Made by a program: the position numbers and the translations under genes. This document shows, piece after piece, positions 9,039 to 17,750 of a stretch of DNA of 64,000 bases. The stretch's first letter is position 1. Every line of letters starts with the position of its first letter. Under the pieces are notes generated by a model. That model was given only the letters and a program-made list of their open reading frames with translations, did no database searches and was not told the origin of the DNA. Source of the stretch: Saccharospirillum alexandrii_A (lineage in GTDB: Bacteria; Pseudomonadota; Gammaproteobacteria; Pseudomonadales; Natronospirillaceae); contig NZ_JBHZRJ010000002.1 of the NCBI RefSeq assembly GCF_043641555.1, positions 558,001 to 622,000 on the forward strand. Direction: 5' to 3'.

Positions 9039-10256
9039 TTAAGTCGATGCCTGCTGAATGCGAGCGATGGAATCTTTCTCTTCAATCGGCCAGTGTAGCC
9101 AGGCGGCAATGAGACCGAGAACGATACCGGCAATCCAGATGCCGTCGTAACTCTGATAATTTTTATACAGCCAACCGCCCAACCAAACACCGCTGAAACT
9201 ACCGACCTGATGGCTGAAAAACACGACACCGTACAGAAAGGTCATGTAGCGCGTACCGAACAAGACAGCGACCAGGCCCGACGTCGGCGGTACCGTCGCC
9301 AACCACAGGAAGCCCATGGTGGCACTGAACACCAGTATGGTCACCAGCGACACCGGAATCAGCAGAAAAGCGGTAATGGCCACGACACGTCCCAGATAAA
9401 TAAACGCCAGAATGGTTCGTTTGGGGCGCAGGCTGCTTTGTACACCAGCGACGTAGGCACCCACCACATTGCACAGCCCGATCAGACTGATACTCCAGGC
9501 GCCGACCTTGGCATCAAAGCCAAGATCAACCACATAGCCCGGCATGTGAACGGTAATAAAGGCAACGTGAAAACCGCAAACGAAAAAGCCCAGCACCAGC
9601 AAGGTATAGGAACGCACCTTCAAAGCCCGCTTGAGAATGGTCCAGAGCGAGGCGTCGATCTTGGGGCTAGAGTTGTCGTTGGCACCCCCGTAGGGAGCCA
9701 GCGGCAACGCCAGTACGGCCATGATGAACGCCGAGGCACTCAGCCATTGCAAGGCACGGAACCAGCCAGCCAGATCAACCAGTTCCTGCATCAGCGGCAC
9801 CACCAGAAACTGGCCAAAACTGCCGGCCGCGGTACCAACCCCCAGCGCCCAGCCACGGCGGTCTTCCGGAACGGCGCGCGCCAGCGCCGGCAGCACAATG
9901 CCAAAGGCAGTACCCGCCACACCAGCCCCCACCAATAGCCCGGCGGTGGAGATCATGGCCAGTTCAGTGGTCGAGTACGACATGCCCCACATGCCAGCGG
10001 CGTAACACACAACGCCGGCCAGCAGCACCTTAAGATTGCCAAACCGGTCGGCCAGGCCGCCGGCAAAAATGGCAATCACACCCCAGGCGAGGTTCTGCAC
10101 CGCCAGCGCCAGTGACAACACATCACGGCCCCAGCCCCGTGCCTCGGAAATGGGCTGCATAAAGAGCCCAAACCCGGCCCGATACCCGAACGACAACATC
10201 AACAGCAAACACGCACTGATCAGTACCGGCAACACCGGCATCAAACGACCTTTCAT
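9039..10256 (-). CDS. MFS transporter
   Basis: A 405-residue major facilitator with twelve predicted hydrophobic segments. The loop after TM2 carries GGLADRFGN, matching the MFS motif A position (G-x-x-x-D-R). The N-terminal half (GYRAGFGLFMQPISEARGWG) resembles carriers of the oxalate/formate antiporter-monocarboxylate group, but this is a family resemblance only. The ATG at 10256 has GGAGAC just upstream. It is followed closely by the ABC exporter gene and faces a second MFS gene divergently across 282 bases. Confidence 0.85.
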   Translation of the reverse strand: MKGRLMPVLPVLISACLLLMLSFGYRAGFGLFMQPISEARGWGRDVLSLALAVQNLAWGVIAIFAGGLADRFGNLKVLLAGVVCYAAGMWGMSYSTTELAMISTAGLLVGAGVAGTAFGIVLPALARAVPEDRRGWALGVGTAAGSFGQFLVVPLMQELVDLAGWFRALQWLSASAFIMAVLALPLAPYGGANDNSSPKIDASLWTILKRALKVRSYTLLVLGFFVCGFHVAFITVHMPGYVVDLGFDAKVGAWSISLIGLCNVVGAYVAGVQSSLRPKRTILAFIYLGRVVAITAFLLIPVSLVTILVFSATMGFLWLATVPPTSGLVAVLFGTRYMTFLYGVVFFSHQVGSFSGVWLGGWLYKNYQSYDGIWIAGIVLGLIAAWLHWPIEEKDSIARIQQAST

Positions 10257-10426
10257 GACACGTCTCCGGCAGGCACCAGACTGGCAGATGGAAAGAAAAC
10301 AGGCCCGGAACGATACTCCGACCCGGGCAGGAGAACAACGTTCAGAACGCTTCGTCCCAGTGCGAATAGCGTCGTGAAAAAGCCGCCTCAGGCCTTCAAG
10401 GCCCGATGATGGCGAGAAGCAAGACC

Positions 10427-10451
10427 GCGCTCCAGTGGATTGCTGGAGCGC
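10427..10451. promoter_or_regulatory. Inverted repeat between divergent MFS genes
   Basis: Perfect 9-base arms (gcgctccag / ctggagcgc) with a 7-base loop, in the 282-base divergent space. There is no T-run after it in either direction, so it is not a factor-independent terminator. It could be an operator or a leader hairpin of the plus-strand MFS gene. No regulator gene adjoins it. Confidence 0.35.
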
Positions 10452-10538
10452 TACTTAATCGATATAGTCACCTGCCCGTCAGCGTCTTTCGGGAGTAAAC
10501 GACCTGACCTGGTGTCTCCCCTGTTATTGGAGTGAAGC

Positions 10539-11798
10539 ATGACCGACCGCCGCCGCTTGATTCTTATCTGTCTGTGCTTCATTGCTTTCATTTCACTGGG
10601 CTTGCCCGATGGCTTGCTGGGCGTTGCCTGGCCTGGTATCCGGGCAGATTTCGAGCAGCCATTGGATGCCCTGGGCTGGCTGCTGGTGGCGACCACCGCC
10701 GGCTATATGATCAGCAGCTTTTTCAGTGGCGCGGTCAGTCGCTTTTTCGGCATTGGTCGACTGCTGGCCATCAGTTGCACGCTCACAGGCGCTGCCTTGC
10801 TGGCGTTTACGCTGGTTCCATTCTGGGCCGCTTTCGTGATTCTCGGCACTTTGGTGGGCGTGGGTGCCGGGGCTATCGATGCAGGCCTGAATACCTACGT
10901 TGCCGAGCATTACAGTGAGCGGTTGATGCAGTGGTTGCACGCCAGTTTTGGGGTCGGCATCACGCTGGGTCCGCTGATCATGACCGCCATGCTGAACCTC
11001 ACCGGGCAGTGGTCGCCCGGCTATTGGCTGGTCGGCAGTGCCCAGATCTTTCTGGGCATCTGTTTCTTCGTCTCTGCTAGGCTGTGGGAAACACCAGCAT
11101 CCATTAAAGCTGAGCCCAGCCTGACCGAGGATGCCGGTAAAGTCGCTCTGACACACCCGGCAACAGACGCCAAACCACAACCGGCAATAGCCTCGGCCAA
11201 TTTCACCGCATCCCTTGCGACACCAGCGGTCTGGCTAAGCATGGGCCTGTTCTTCGCCTACACCGGGCTGGAGCTAACGCTGGGTCTGTGGGGGTATTCA
11301 CTGTTGACCGAGTCACGCGGCGTAGAGGCCGCCGCCGCAGGCCTGTGGATCGCCATTTACTGGGGCATGTTCACCCTGGGCCGCATGGTCGCCGGTGTTT
11401 TTGCCAATCACCTGGGCAACCACCGGCTGGTCACTTACAGTCTGATTCTGGCGCTGGCCGGTGCAGTTCTGCTCGCCTGGAACCCGGTGGCCTGGGTGGG
11501 TTTAATGGCCATAGGTGTGGTCGGCTTTGCCTTCGCTCCGGTGTTTCCCGGCCTGGTGTCCGGCACGCGTTTGCGGGTTGGCGAGGCCCATCTGGCAAAC
11601 ACCATGGGCATGCAGATCGCGGCAGCAGGCATTGGCGCTGCCTGCCTGCCCGCTCTGGCAGGCGTAATGGCCGACCGCCTATCGCTGGAAATTGTGCCGG
11701 CCTTTCTGATGGTCTTTATCGTCGTACTGAGTCTGTTATACGGTGCCTCCCGGCGTCTCGGGCGGCACCAGATCGGCATCGACCCGATTGATCACTGA
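10539..11798 (+). CDS. MFS transporter, fucose-permease-like
   Basis: A 419-residue major facilitator with about twelve hydrophobic helices. The N-terminal half, with GLPDGLLGVAWPGIR and the WLHASFGVGITLGPL stretch, resembles the FucP-like sugar carrier group. Substrate is not known. The ATG at 10539 has a GGAGTGAAGC ribosome site directly upstream. Its 3' end overlaps the convergent MscS-type gene by 63 bases, so its last ~20 codons are antisense to the end of that gene. Confidence 0.82.
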   Translation: MTDRRRLILICLCFIAFISLGLPDGLLGVAWPGIRADFEQPLDALGWLLVATTAGYMISSFFSGAVSRFFGIGRLLAISCTLTGAALLAFTLVPFWAAFVILGTLVGVGAGAIDAGLNTYVAEHYSERLMQWLHASFGVGITLGPLIMTAMLNLTGQWSPGYWLVGSAQIFLGICFFVSARLWETPASIKAEPSLTEDAGKVALTHPATDAKPQPAIASANFTASLATPAVWLSMGLFFAYTGLELTLGLWGYSLLTESRGVEAAAAGLWIAIYWGMFTLGRMVAGVFANHLGNHRLVTYSLILALAGAVLLAWNPVAWVGLMAIGVVGFAFAPVFPGLVSGTRLRVGEAHLANTMGMQIAAAGIGAACLPALAGVMADRLSLEIVPAFLMVFIVVLSLLYGASRRLGRHQIGIDPIDH

Positions 11799-12290
11799 CG
11801 TTTTACTGCCCGAGAGCTTGATAACCGGCGTCTGCAGCATCAACGAATTCGGAAAAGTCATTAAATCGCCTTTATCGTGCCGGATCATGACGTGAAAGGA
11901 AGAGATCTCCTCAATTTCACCGGTTAGATCAAAATCGGCATTGAGAATCCGTACCCGGTCGCCAATCCGGTAAGGAAACTGGAAAAAGATGATCATGCTG
12001 GCAGTCAGATTGCTCAGAATGGACCATTGCGCAAACATGGCAATGCCGATGACCGCAAACAGCGACGACAGGAATACCGTGAGCTCGCCGTATTCAATGC
12101 CAAACGTCAGCCCCACCGCAATCAGGAAACTGACGGCATGTACCGTACGCAGCAGTTTGCGCACCAGCGCTTTGCGCTGTACCGGTACATCCTTGGTTTC
12201 GACCCAGCGCCGAATGAAGTAATTGAGGGACTTGTGAGTGACGAAAAAGCCGATTAACAAAGCCAGAAAAACCGCGTATTGCCAGGACAC
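11736..12290 (-). CDS. Small MscS-family mechanosensitive channel
   Basis: A short (184 residues) relative of MscS, which opens under membrane tension to release osmolytes. Three hydrophobic stretches are followed by the MscS beta domain: FQFPYRIGDRVRILN, GEIEEISSFHVMIRHDKGD and the fingerprint FPNSLMLQTPVIKLSG. It lacks the large alpha/beta vestibule of E. coli MscS (286 residues). GTG start at 12290 with AAGGAG 9 bases upstream; no ATG fits. Its 3' end overlaps the convergent MFS gene by 63 bases. Confidence 0.88.
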   Translation of the reverse strand: MSWQYAVFLALLIGFFVTHKSLNYFIRRWVETKDVPVQRKALVRKLLRTVHAVSFLIAVGLTFGIEYGELTVFLSSLFAVIGIAMFAQWSILSNLTASMIIFFQFPYRIGDRVRILNADFDLTGEIEEISSFHVMIRHDKGDLMTFPNSLMLQTPVIKLSGSKTSVINRVDADLVPPETPGGTV

Positions 12291-12411
12291 TCGCGAAGAC
12301 TCCTTGACCGAACGATAAGAGTTTACGACCTTCAGACCCGATATCGGGTGCCTCAGGCCCGTGAATTGCTTACACTTTACCGCAAATCATCAGTACGTCG
12401 AGAGATAGGCT

Positions 12412-13146
12412 TTGACTCAGCAACCACAGCGCGGCGGATTTTTCAGCAATCTGCTGTTCAACATTATCATCCCCGTCGTGATACTCAGCAAATTCAGCGG
12501 GCCAGAGCGGCTCGGCCCGGCCTGGAGCATCGTTGTCGCCCTGGCCTTCCCAATCGGCTATGGCCTCTGGGAAATGCGTCAGACCGGCAAACTGAACGCC
12601 ATGTCGGTCATTGGCGTGATCAGTGTGTTTCTGACTGGCGGTATCAGCCTGCTGCAACTGGACCCGAAGTACATTGCCATCAAGGAAGCCGCCATTCCCG
12701 GCCTGCTTGGCCTGGCCGTGCTGATCAGCCAGAAAACTCGCTGGCCGCTGGTGCGCACGCTTATTTTCAACGCTCAGCTGATTGCCATAGATCGCGTCAA
12801 TCAGGCGCTCGACCAGCGCGGCACCCATCGACAACTTGAACAAAGCCTGTCGCTGGTTTCCTACATTGTTGCCGCCTCCTTCTTTTTGTCATCCGTACTG
12901 AATTATGTGCTGGCCAGAATAATCCTGGTCAGCCCACCGGGAACTACGGCGTTCAGCGAAGAGTTGGGAAAGATGACCGCCCTGAGTTATCCGGTCATCG
13001 CGCTGCCCAGCACCGTTGTGCTAATGGCGGCTATCTTTTTTCTGCTCTACCGGCTCAAGAAACTGACCGGACTGGATCTCGAGTCTTTGCTGGTTGAACA
13101 AAACTCAGCCAAAGACAACGACAAAGAAACGACAGAGACCAAATAA
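12412..13146 (+). CDS. VC0807-type integral membrane protein
   Basis: A 244-residue protein with about six hydrophobic segments and a charged C-terminal tail. It begins at a TTG at 12412, with a GAGAGATAGG purine stretch before it. The pattern (FNIIIPVVILSKFSG, then FPIGYGLWE, then ISQKTRWPLV) is that of a conserved membrane protein family typified by Vibrio VC0807, whose function is not established. It is divergent from the MscS-type gene, 121 bases apart. A GC-rich hairpin follows its stop at 13163. Confidence 0.75.
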   Translation: MTQQPQRGGFFSNLLFNIIIPVVILSKFSGPERLGPAWSIVVALAFPIGYGLWEMRQTGKLNAMSVIGVISVFLTGGISLLQLDPKYIAIKEAAIPGLLGLAVLISQKTRWPLVRTLIFNAQLIAIDRVNQALDQRGTHRQLEQSLSLVSYIVAASFFLSSVLNYVLARIILVSPPGTTAFSEELGKMTALSYPVIALPSTVVLMAAIFFLLYRLKKLTGLDLESLLVEQNSAKDNDKETTETK

Positions 13147-13162
13147 TTGCTGCAACAGGCAT

Positions 13163-13187
13163 AAAAAAGGCGGGGAATCCCCGCCTT
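13163..13187 (-). terminator. Factor-independent terminator
   Basis: Ten-base inverted repeat around aaggcgggga / tccccgcctt. The minus strand reads the hairpin and then six T residues, so it most strongly ends transcription from the 104-residue gene at 13308. The plus-strand VC0807-type gene ends 16 bases before it and may also use the hairpin, but without a good T-run. Confidence 0.8.
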
Positions 13188-13307
13188 GAGCGTATCGATT
13201 GTATGAGCGGCACTTACGGGTCAGCCATCAACCGGTAACAGCACCTCCTGACTCACTATCCCCTGACTCACTATACGTCGGTGGATAAACCCCCCGATAC
13301 GGATCTA

Positions 13308-13622
13308 TCAGTGCAAGGTCGCACTGCCGACAACGCCGGCGCGACCGTACTCCTGTGTTGCTTCCTGGACGGCGCGGAATCGCTCGATTTCGAGGTCCGC
13401 CGGGCCACCATTCTGCAAATGAAAATCGTACAGAGTGCTGATCAACGTTGATAACACGTCGTTGTTGTTCAACAACCCTTCTTCAATGCCCGAGGCCGAC
13501 AGGATATCGGCAATAGGCTCCAGGTTAGCTTGCAATTCGCCCTCTTCATCACGACTTATTTCCAGGGCGCCGAAATCAAACGATTCAGAAACGATCAGCT
13601 CGAACTGTCTTACATCATTCAT
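13308..13622 (-). CDS. Uncharacterised 104-residue acidic protein
   Basis: I do not recognise this protein. It has no signal peptide, membrane segment or cysteine, is acidic, and looks helical (IADILSASGIEEGLLNNNDV, then LSTLISTLYDFHLQNGG). ATG at 13622 is preceded by GAGGTAAGG. It is a stand-alone gene with its own terminator downstream. Its upstream region holds two inverted repeats (13641-13683 and 13707-13722). The coding bias looks like that of its neighbours, and no conserved domain could be named. Confidence 0.65.
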   Translation of the reverse strand: MNDVRQFELIVSESFDFGALEISRDEEGELQANLEPIADILSASGIEEGLLNNNDVLSTLISTLYDFHLQNGGPADLEIERFRAVQEATQEYGRAGVVGSATLH

Positions 13623-13640
13623 AGCCTTACCTCGCTCTTA

Positions 13641-13722
13641 AGAGCCTCGATCGGAAGCAGCGTGCAGAACCACCCGAGGCTCTCAGGGTGGCTGCGTGGA
13701 TAGACCGATTGCGAACGCAATC
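13641..13722 (-). promoter_or_regulatory. Two inverted repeats upstream of the 104-residue gene
   Basis: Arms agagcctcg / cgaggctct (13641-13649 and 13675-13683) form a 9-base stem immediately before the start codon region. gattgcg-aa-cgcaatc (13707-13722) is a compact perfect palindrome further upstream. The first could fold in the leader; the second has the size of a dimeric repressor site. No regulator is adjacent. Confidence 0.35.
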
Positions 13723-13885
13723 CCCTACACCATACTAGAAAGCGGCGCATCCTCCAAATAACGGGGCCTGGAGCCCTATAACCCCAGCACTCGGCACCCT
13801 TCACAACCCAGCGGATCATGGTTCACCCGCCGTTCAGCCTGTGGGGTCTAGACTGAACCCAACTGTCTGCCTATGGAGTTGCTTC

Positions 13886-14410
13886 ATGATATTAACCCGC
13901 TTGCCAAAAGGCGCCTGGCGCGTGGCTGCATGTCTGCTACTGGTGGCTAGCGTCAACGCCGGCGACACCGGCATCACCACGACACCGGCCGAATCGACGA
14001 TCGACACCCGGCGGGCCGAAACGCAATCGGCACACCGGCTTATCGGCCGGGTCTTTCAGTGGCAATACGGTCTTAATGAAGACGGTACACGGGTGCAGCC
14101 AGACACCCCGGGCCGGTATCTGCTCCGGTTCAACAGCGAGGGGCGAATCAGCCTGAAAGCTGACTGCAATAACTACGCGGCTTCCGTTCGGCTAACCGAC
14201 ACTGTTTTTTCGACCGGCCCCATGATCGGCACACGTGCACTGTGCCCGAAAGGCAGCCTGGAGCGACCCTACGTTAACGCCATTGAATCGGCCGCACAGT
14301 GGTCGTTCGACGGTGAACAGCTGATGCTCAGACAACCGCATGACGGTGGTGTAAGTGTCTTTATCGCTGTATCCGAGGATGAAAGCGAGGGAAACGGCGA
14401 GCGTAATTAG
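13886..14410 (+). CDS. META-domain (HslJ-like) exported protein
   Basis: A 174-residue protein starting at the ATG at 13886, with GGAG 9 bases upstream; earlier in-frame starts are not supported. A signal peptide (about 1-27, WRVAACLLLVASVNAG) is followed by a META/DUF306 fold: YLLRFNSEGRISLKADCNNY, a DCN motif, and GTRALCP, with the two cysteines placed as in the family. E. coli HslJ is a heat-inducible META protein linked to novobiocin resistance, but many homologues have no known role. The gene stands alone, convergent with the S8 peptidase gene. Confidence 0.8.
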   Translation: MILTRLPKGAWRVAACLLLVASVNAGDTGITTTPAESTIDTRRAETQSAHRLIGRVFQWQYGLNEDGTRVQPDTPGRYLLRFNSEGRISLKADCNNYAASVRLTDTVFSTGPMIGTRALCPKGSLERPYVNAIESAAQWSFDGEQLMLRQPHDGGVSVFIAVSEDESEGNGERN

Positions 14411-14433
14411 GCCCTTACGGCCAGTGCAATAAT

Positions 14434-14458
14434 AAAAAAGGGCCCGTGCAGGGCCCTT
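14434..14458 (-). terminator. Factor-independent terminator of the S8 peptidase gene
   Basis: aagggccc-gtgca-gggccctt hairpin. On the minus strand it is followed by six T residues, 22 bases after the peptidase stop codon. The convergent META-domain gene ends 24 bases to its other side. Confidence 0.85.
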
Positions 14459-14480
14459 GAAACAGCTGTTGATCCAGCCT

Positions 14481-17400
14481 CTACTGGCGAACCAGATCCA
14501 CCAGCACAGTCCCCAGATTTCCAGGGTTCGAGCCGTCGGTTCCGAGACTGAAAGAGCCGTAATAGCGCTCGCCCGAGACCGAGTCTGGCAGGTTGAAGCC
14601 CAGGTCCACGCTGAAGGTTTCACCGGCCGGTACAGTGACTGGCACATCCACAGTGAGGTTACCCTCATCGCCAGTCACAGCGGCGGTGTGAATTGTCAGT
14701 GCCTGGGGCTCGGTATGCCCCGCTTCCCAGTTCTGCACGACCACCCACAGAGTGCCCGCTGGCGGGTTCTCAATATTGATGTACTCAAGCGCTGACCCGG
14801 TGGCAGCATAGTCGATCAGGCTTCCAAAGCCTGGCGTATCGCCAGAGCCAACGAAGACATCCAGATCACCGGACTCCGAAGCAGACACCTCTGCCACAAA
14901 ACGCGTAGCGTTTTCGGGTACCTCCAGGGTGAAGAAGAAGGTGCCATCAACCGCAGGATCAAACCCGTCGAAGGGGTTGTCGTTGGTTGGATCTGACACC
15001 AGAGCGGCCTCCGTGGCGGTCGATTGGGCCAGACCGGTCATGCTGACCTCGGCCGAGCTGATTTCCACCGCTTTCAACCCATCGAGGCTGACGACATCAC
15101 TGGCCAGCGGCGCGGTGATGGTTATGGCACCGGGCAGATTACTAAGCGCGGGTTGAATCGCAACCGGGAAATGGACATCGGGCACATGACGGGTCAGCGA
15201 TTTAAGCCCCAGTTGGGCAAATTGCCACTCACCTACAGGAGCGTCCGATGCATCCGCTTCAATGGTCAATACCTGACTTTCGCCCGGAGCCAGCCGGAAC
15301 CGTTCCGGCGAGACGGTAAGGCCAGGCTGTCGCTGGGTTCGCCAGTGTGTGCTCTGGTTCGATACGTTGGTAACCGTGCGAGTCCACTGGCAGTTCACCA
15401 CACACCGAGCCTGCCCGAGTCCGGTCAGGTTCAGCACAGAAGGCTCGCCCCCCACGAACGGATCGGCGGCCAGAAAGGCATCGAGTTGCTCATCGAGAAC
15501 CAGGGCGGCCTGAGCGGCTCGGGGCAAATCGATGCGGCCGCCACCCATGTCAAACGGGTCGGCCTGGCGAGTTCCGTCCTCTTTGAGGTGCTCTTTAACG
15601 GCGGTTGTCATCATTGCAGACTGAATCTGCATCGGTGACCAGTCCGGGTGCAAGGCGGTCAGCAAGGCACCCGCGCCGGCAATGTGCGGGCTCGACATCG
15701 AGGTACCCTGAATGACATTGTAATCCTGCTCCGCATCGCTGTAGCCCTCGTGAAAGGCCGCAAAAATGGCTCTCCCCGGTGCGGTGATGTTGGGCTTAAC
15801 CACACTGGGCACTGAAGGGTTTACCCCTCGCGAACTGAAATAGGCCAGTACATCGGCCGTTTCCGGTTCATACACCATCTCGGTACCGCTCAGTCGGCCC
15901 TGGTGTCCATTCCCCGAGGCCAGCCACTCCCGCAACTGGGTTGCATCGGTGAAGGTGATGTGGGTCGCCGGCAAGGCATGTGAATCGGTCTCCAGATAGC
16001 CCGACCCATCGGGAGTGGTGGGTTCCCTCGTGAGAATCATGGCACCGCCACCATTGGCAGCAACATGCTCGCCCTTGGCCACCCGACCGATTTCACCCGC
16101 CTCGCACAGAACGATCTCTCCATCGAACCGGCCGCTGAACTCATCCGCCAGGCAGAGGGGGTTGCCGAAGTCGGCCGCGTCAATAATGGACGCCGGGCCG
16201 TATCCCGGTGAAATACCCTGACCCACAATGTCTACCGGTGGCGACTCCAGCCCTCCGCTCAGATCCACCAGGGTGTTTTTGTAGAATAAGGGGTGTGCGC
16301 TGGCTGCAACCGAGGTGACCCAGGGTGCATCGGCCGGGTTACCGAGGGTCGCGAAATCCGGCCCGGAATTGCCCGCTGAGGTGGCCACAAATATACCGGC
16401 GTCCATCGCGGCCAGAAAGGCCAGTGAATCCGGATCGCCCCAGGGGTCGGAAGCCCCACCGCCAATGGAGTAGTTGATCACATCGACACCGTCGGCGATG
16501 GCCTGGTTAATTGCGAACAGAATGGCACTCAGGTAACACCCGGCCTCTGCGCACACGCTGTAGGCAACCACATTGGCGCGCGGCGCCACCCCCGCAATAT
16601 GCTTGGTCAGAGAGAAACCGGTGGGGGCCGTAACCCTTGCGTTGTACACCAGGTTCCCGGCTGCGGTTCCGGCTGTATGAGAACCGTGACCGTCGGTATC
16701 ACGCGGGCTCCCTTCGTTGATCAGCTCATATCCCCAGGCGCCGATCAGCTTGTCGTTACAGGGAAAGTCAGGATCGAACACTCCGGAATCCGGATCACAG
16801 ACACCCAGATACCCGCTTTTCGGGTTGCGGTGCCGGTAGCCGTCGCCATCGACCTCGGCGAAAGAATCACTGACCGGGTTGATGCCGGTATCAATAATAC
16901 CGACCACCACGCCTTCACCGCGGGTACCGGCCTGGCCTGCCACGCCGCGCCATACTTCGGGGGCACCAATCCAGGCAAACCCGCCTTCCCACAGACACCC
17001 GGCCAGGCCCAGAGTGGCCAGCAAGGAGGCGGTCAGGCCATGCCGGCGATTCAGTCGCCCGGTTGCCAGCGCCCAGACCAGCGTTGCCAGCACCAGACTC
17101 AGTGCGACCACCACAGACCACCACAGCCAGGCTGTCGAACCGGCGTCACCCGCATTGGGCAAGGCATAACCGGAGGCATCGCTGGGCGTTCGTGTCAGTT
17201 GTCGCAGTTCATCTTTGTGAATGCTGCGAATGCCCGGCAAGCTTGCCAGTTGGCTGGCCTCAGTTTCGGTCAATTCCACCACCACTGCGTTGACGGCCAG
17301 GTGAAACTGGTCAATGACCTCAACCGAACGACCCAGACGCAGGGAGATTTGCTGCAGCAACTTGGCCTGCTGAGACTCCAGGTACTGCCCGTAGGCTCTC

Positions 17401-17750
17401 ACTTCGGGAGTATGCACATCCAGCGAAGCGCGGCCTTCCGGGCTGGTAGCCTGGTACCCGGATACTTCACCTCGGTACCGCGCTGCGGCAGCGGCATCCC
17501 CGGTGATGATGTAGCGGTTCATGGGTGCGGCAAAGCGGCTGAATGGCTGAATGCCCGCTGCATTGTCCGATGCTGACGGGGGCGTTTTTTCCAGCACATT
17601 TCGCTGGCCTGAGAGGTTGCGTTCGGAAATTTCAGATTCGGCCAGGGCAGTTGCCGCGACCAGTGACAGGCAGAGCCCCGCTAACACTGCATACAGCGAG
17701 GCCCCAGACCATCTGCGACTGTGCCGCAGGGTAAATTGAGACAGGGTCAT
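14481..17750 (-). CDS. S8 (subtilisin-like) serine peptidase with internal membrane segment
   Basis: A large exported protease of 1089 residues. ATG at 17750 is chosen for AAGGA 6 bases upstream. Order: signal peptide (1-38), inhibitor-I9-like prodomain (about 80-182), an unusual hydrophobic region (TM-like 206-229, then RLNRRHG, then a second hydrophobic run ending LGLAGC at 252), and the S8 domain. The catalytic triad is Asp287 (VGIIDTGIN), His near 357 (DGHGSHTAG) and Ser near 684 (GTSMSSPHIAG), with the oxyanion Asn near 460 (SAGNSGPD). A protease-associated domain (about 500-610) is inserted before the serine. The C-terminus contains beta-rich domains, one resembling the PPC type (GDLDVFVGSG). 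Such proteases usually have no membrane segment between prodomain and catalytic domain; see findings. It has its own terminator. Confidence 0.93.
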   Translation of the reverse strand: MTLSQFTLRHSRRWSGASLYAVLAGLCLSLVAATALAESEISERNLSGQRNVLEKTPPSASDNAAGIQPFSRFAAPMNRYIITGDAAAAARYRGEVSGYQATSPEGRASLDVHTPEVRAYGQYLESQQAKLLQQISLRLGRSVEVIDQFHLAVNAVVVELTETEASQLASLPGIRSIHKDELRQLTRTPSDASGYALPNAGDAGSTAWLWWSVVVALSLVLATLVWALATGRLNRRHGLTASLLATLGLAGCLWEGGFAWIGAPEVWRGVAGQAGTRGEGVVVGIIDTGINPVSDSFAEVDGDGYRHRNPKSGYLGVCDPDSGVFDPDFPCNDKLIGAWGYELINEGSPRDTDGHGSHTAGTAAGNLVYNARVTAPTGFSLTKHIAGVAPRANVVAYSVCAEAGCYLSAILFAINQAIADGVDVINYSIGGGASDPWGDPDSLAFLAAMDAGIFVATSAGNSGPDFATLGNPADAPWVTSVAASAHPLFYKNTLVDLSGGLESPPVDIVGQGISPGYGPASIIDAADFGNPLCLADEFSGRFDGEIVLCEAGEIGRVAKGEHVAANGGGAMILTREPTTPDGSGYLETDSHALPATHITFTDATQLREWLASGNGHQGRLSGTEMVYEPETADVLAYFSSRGVNPSVPSVVKPNITAPGRAIFAAFHEGYSDAEQDYNVIQGTSMSSPHIAGAGALLTALHPDWSPMQIQSAMMTTAVKEHLKEDGTRQADPFDMGGGRIDLPRAAQAALVLDEQLDAFLAADPFVGGEPSVLNLTGLGQARCVVNCQWTRTVTNVSNQSTHWRTQRQPGLTVSPERFRLAPGESQVLTIEADASDAPVGEWQFAQLGLKSLTRHVPDVHFPVAIQPALSNLPGAITITAPLASDVVSLDGLKAVEISSAEVSMTGLAQSTATEAALVSDPTNDNPFDGFDPAVDGTFFFTLEVPENATRFVAEVSASESGDLDVFVGSGDTPGFGSLIDYAATGSALEYINIENPPAGTLWVVVQNWEAGHTEPQALTIHTAAVTGDEGNLTVDVPVTVPAGETFSVDLGFNLPDSVSGERYYGSFSLGTDGSNPGNLGTVLVDLVRQ

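Noticed and set aside
16599..17576. 325-codon plus-strand frame inside the S8 peptidase gene
   Set aside because: The peptidase prodomain, triad and membrane segment are coherent on the minus strand, so this frame is a shadow.
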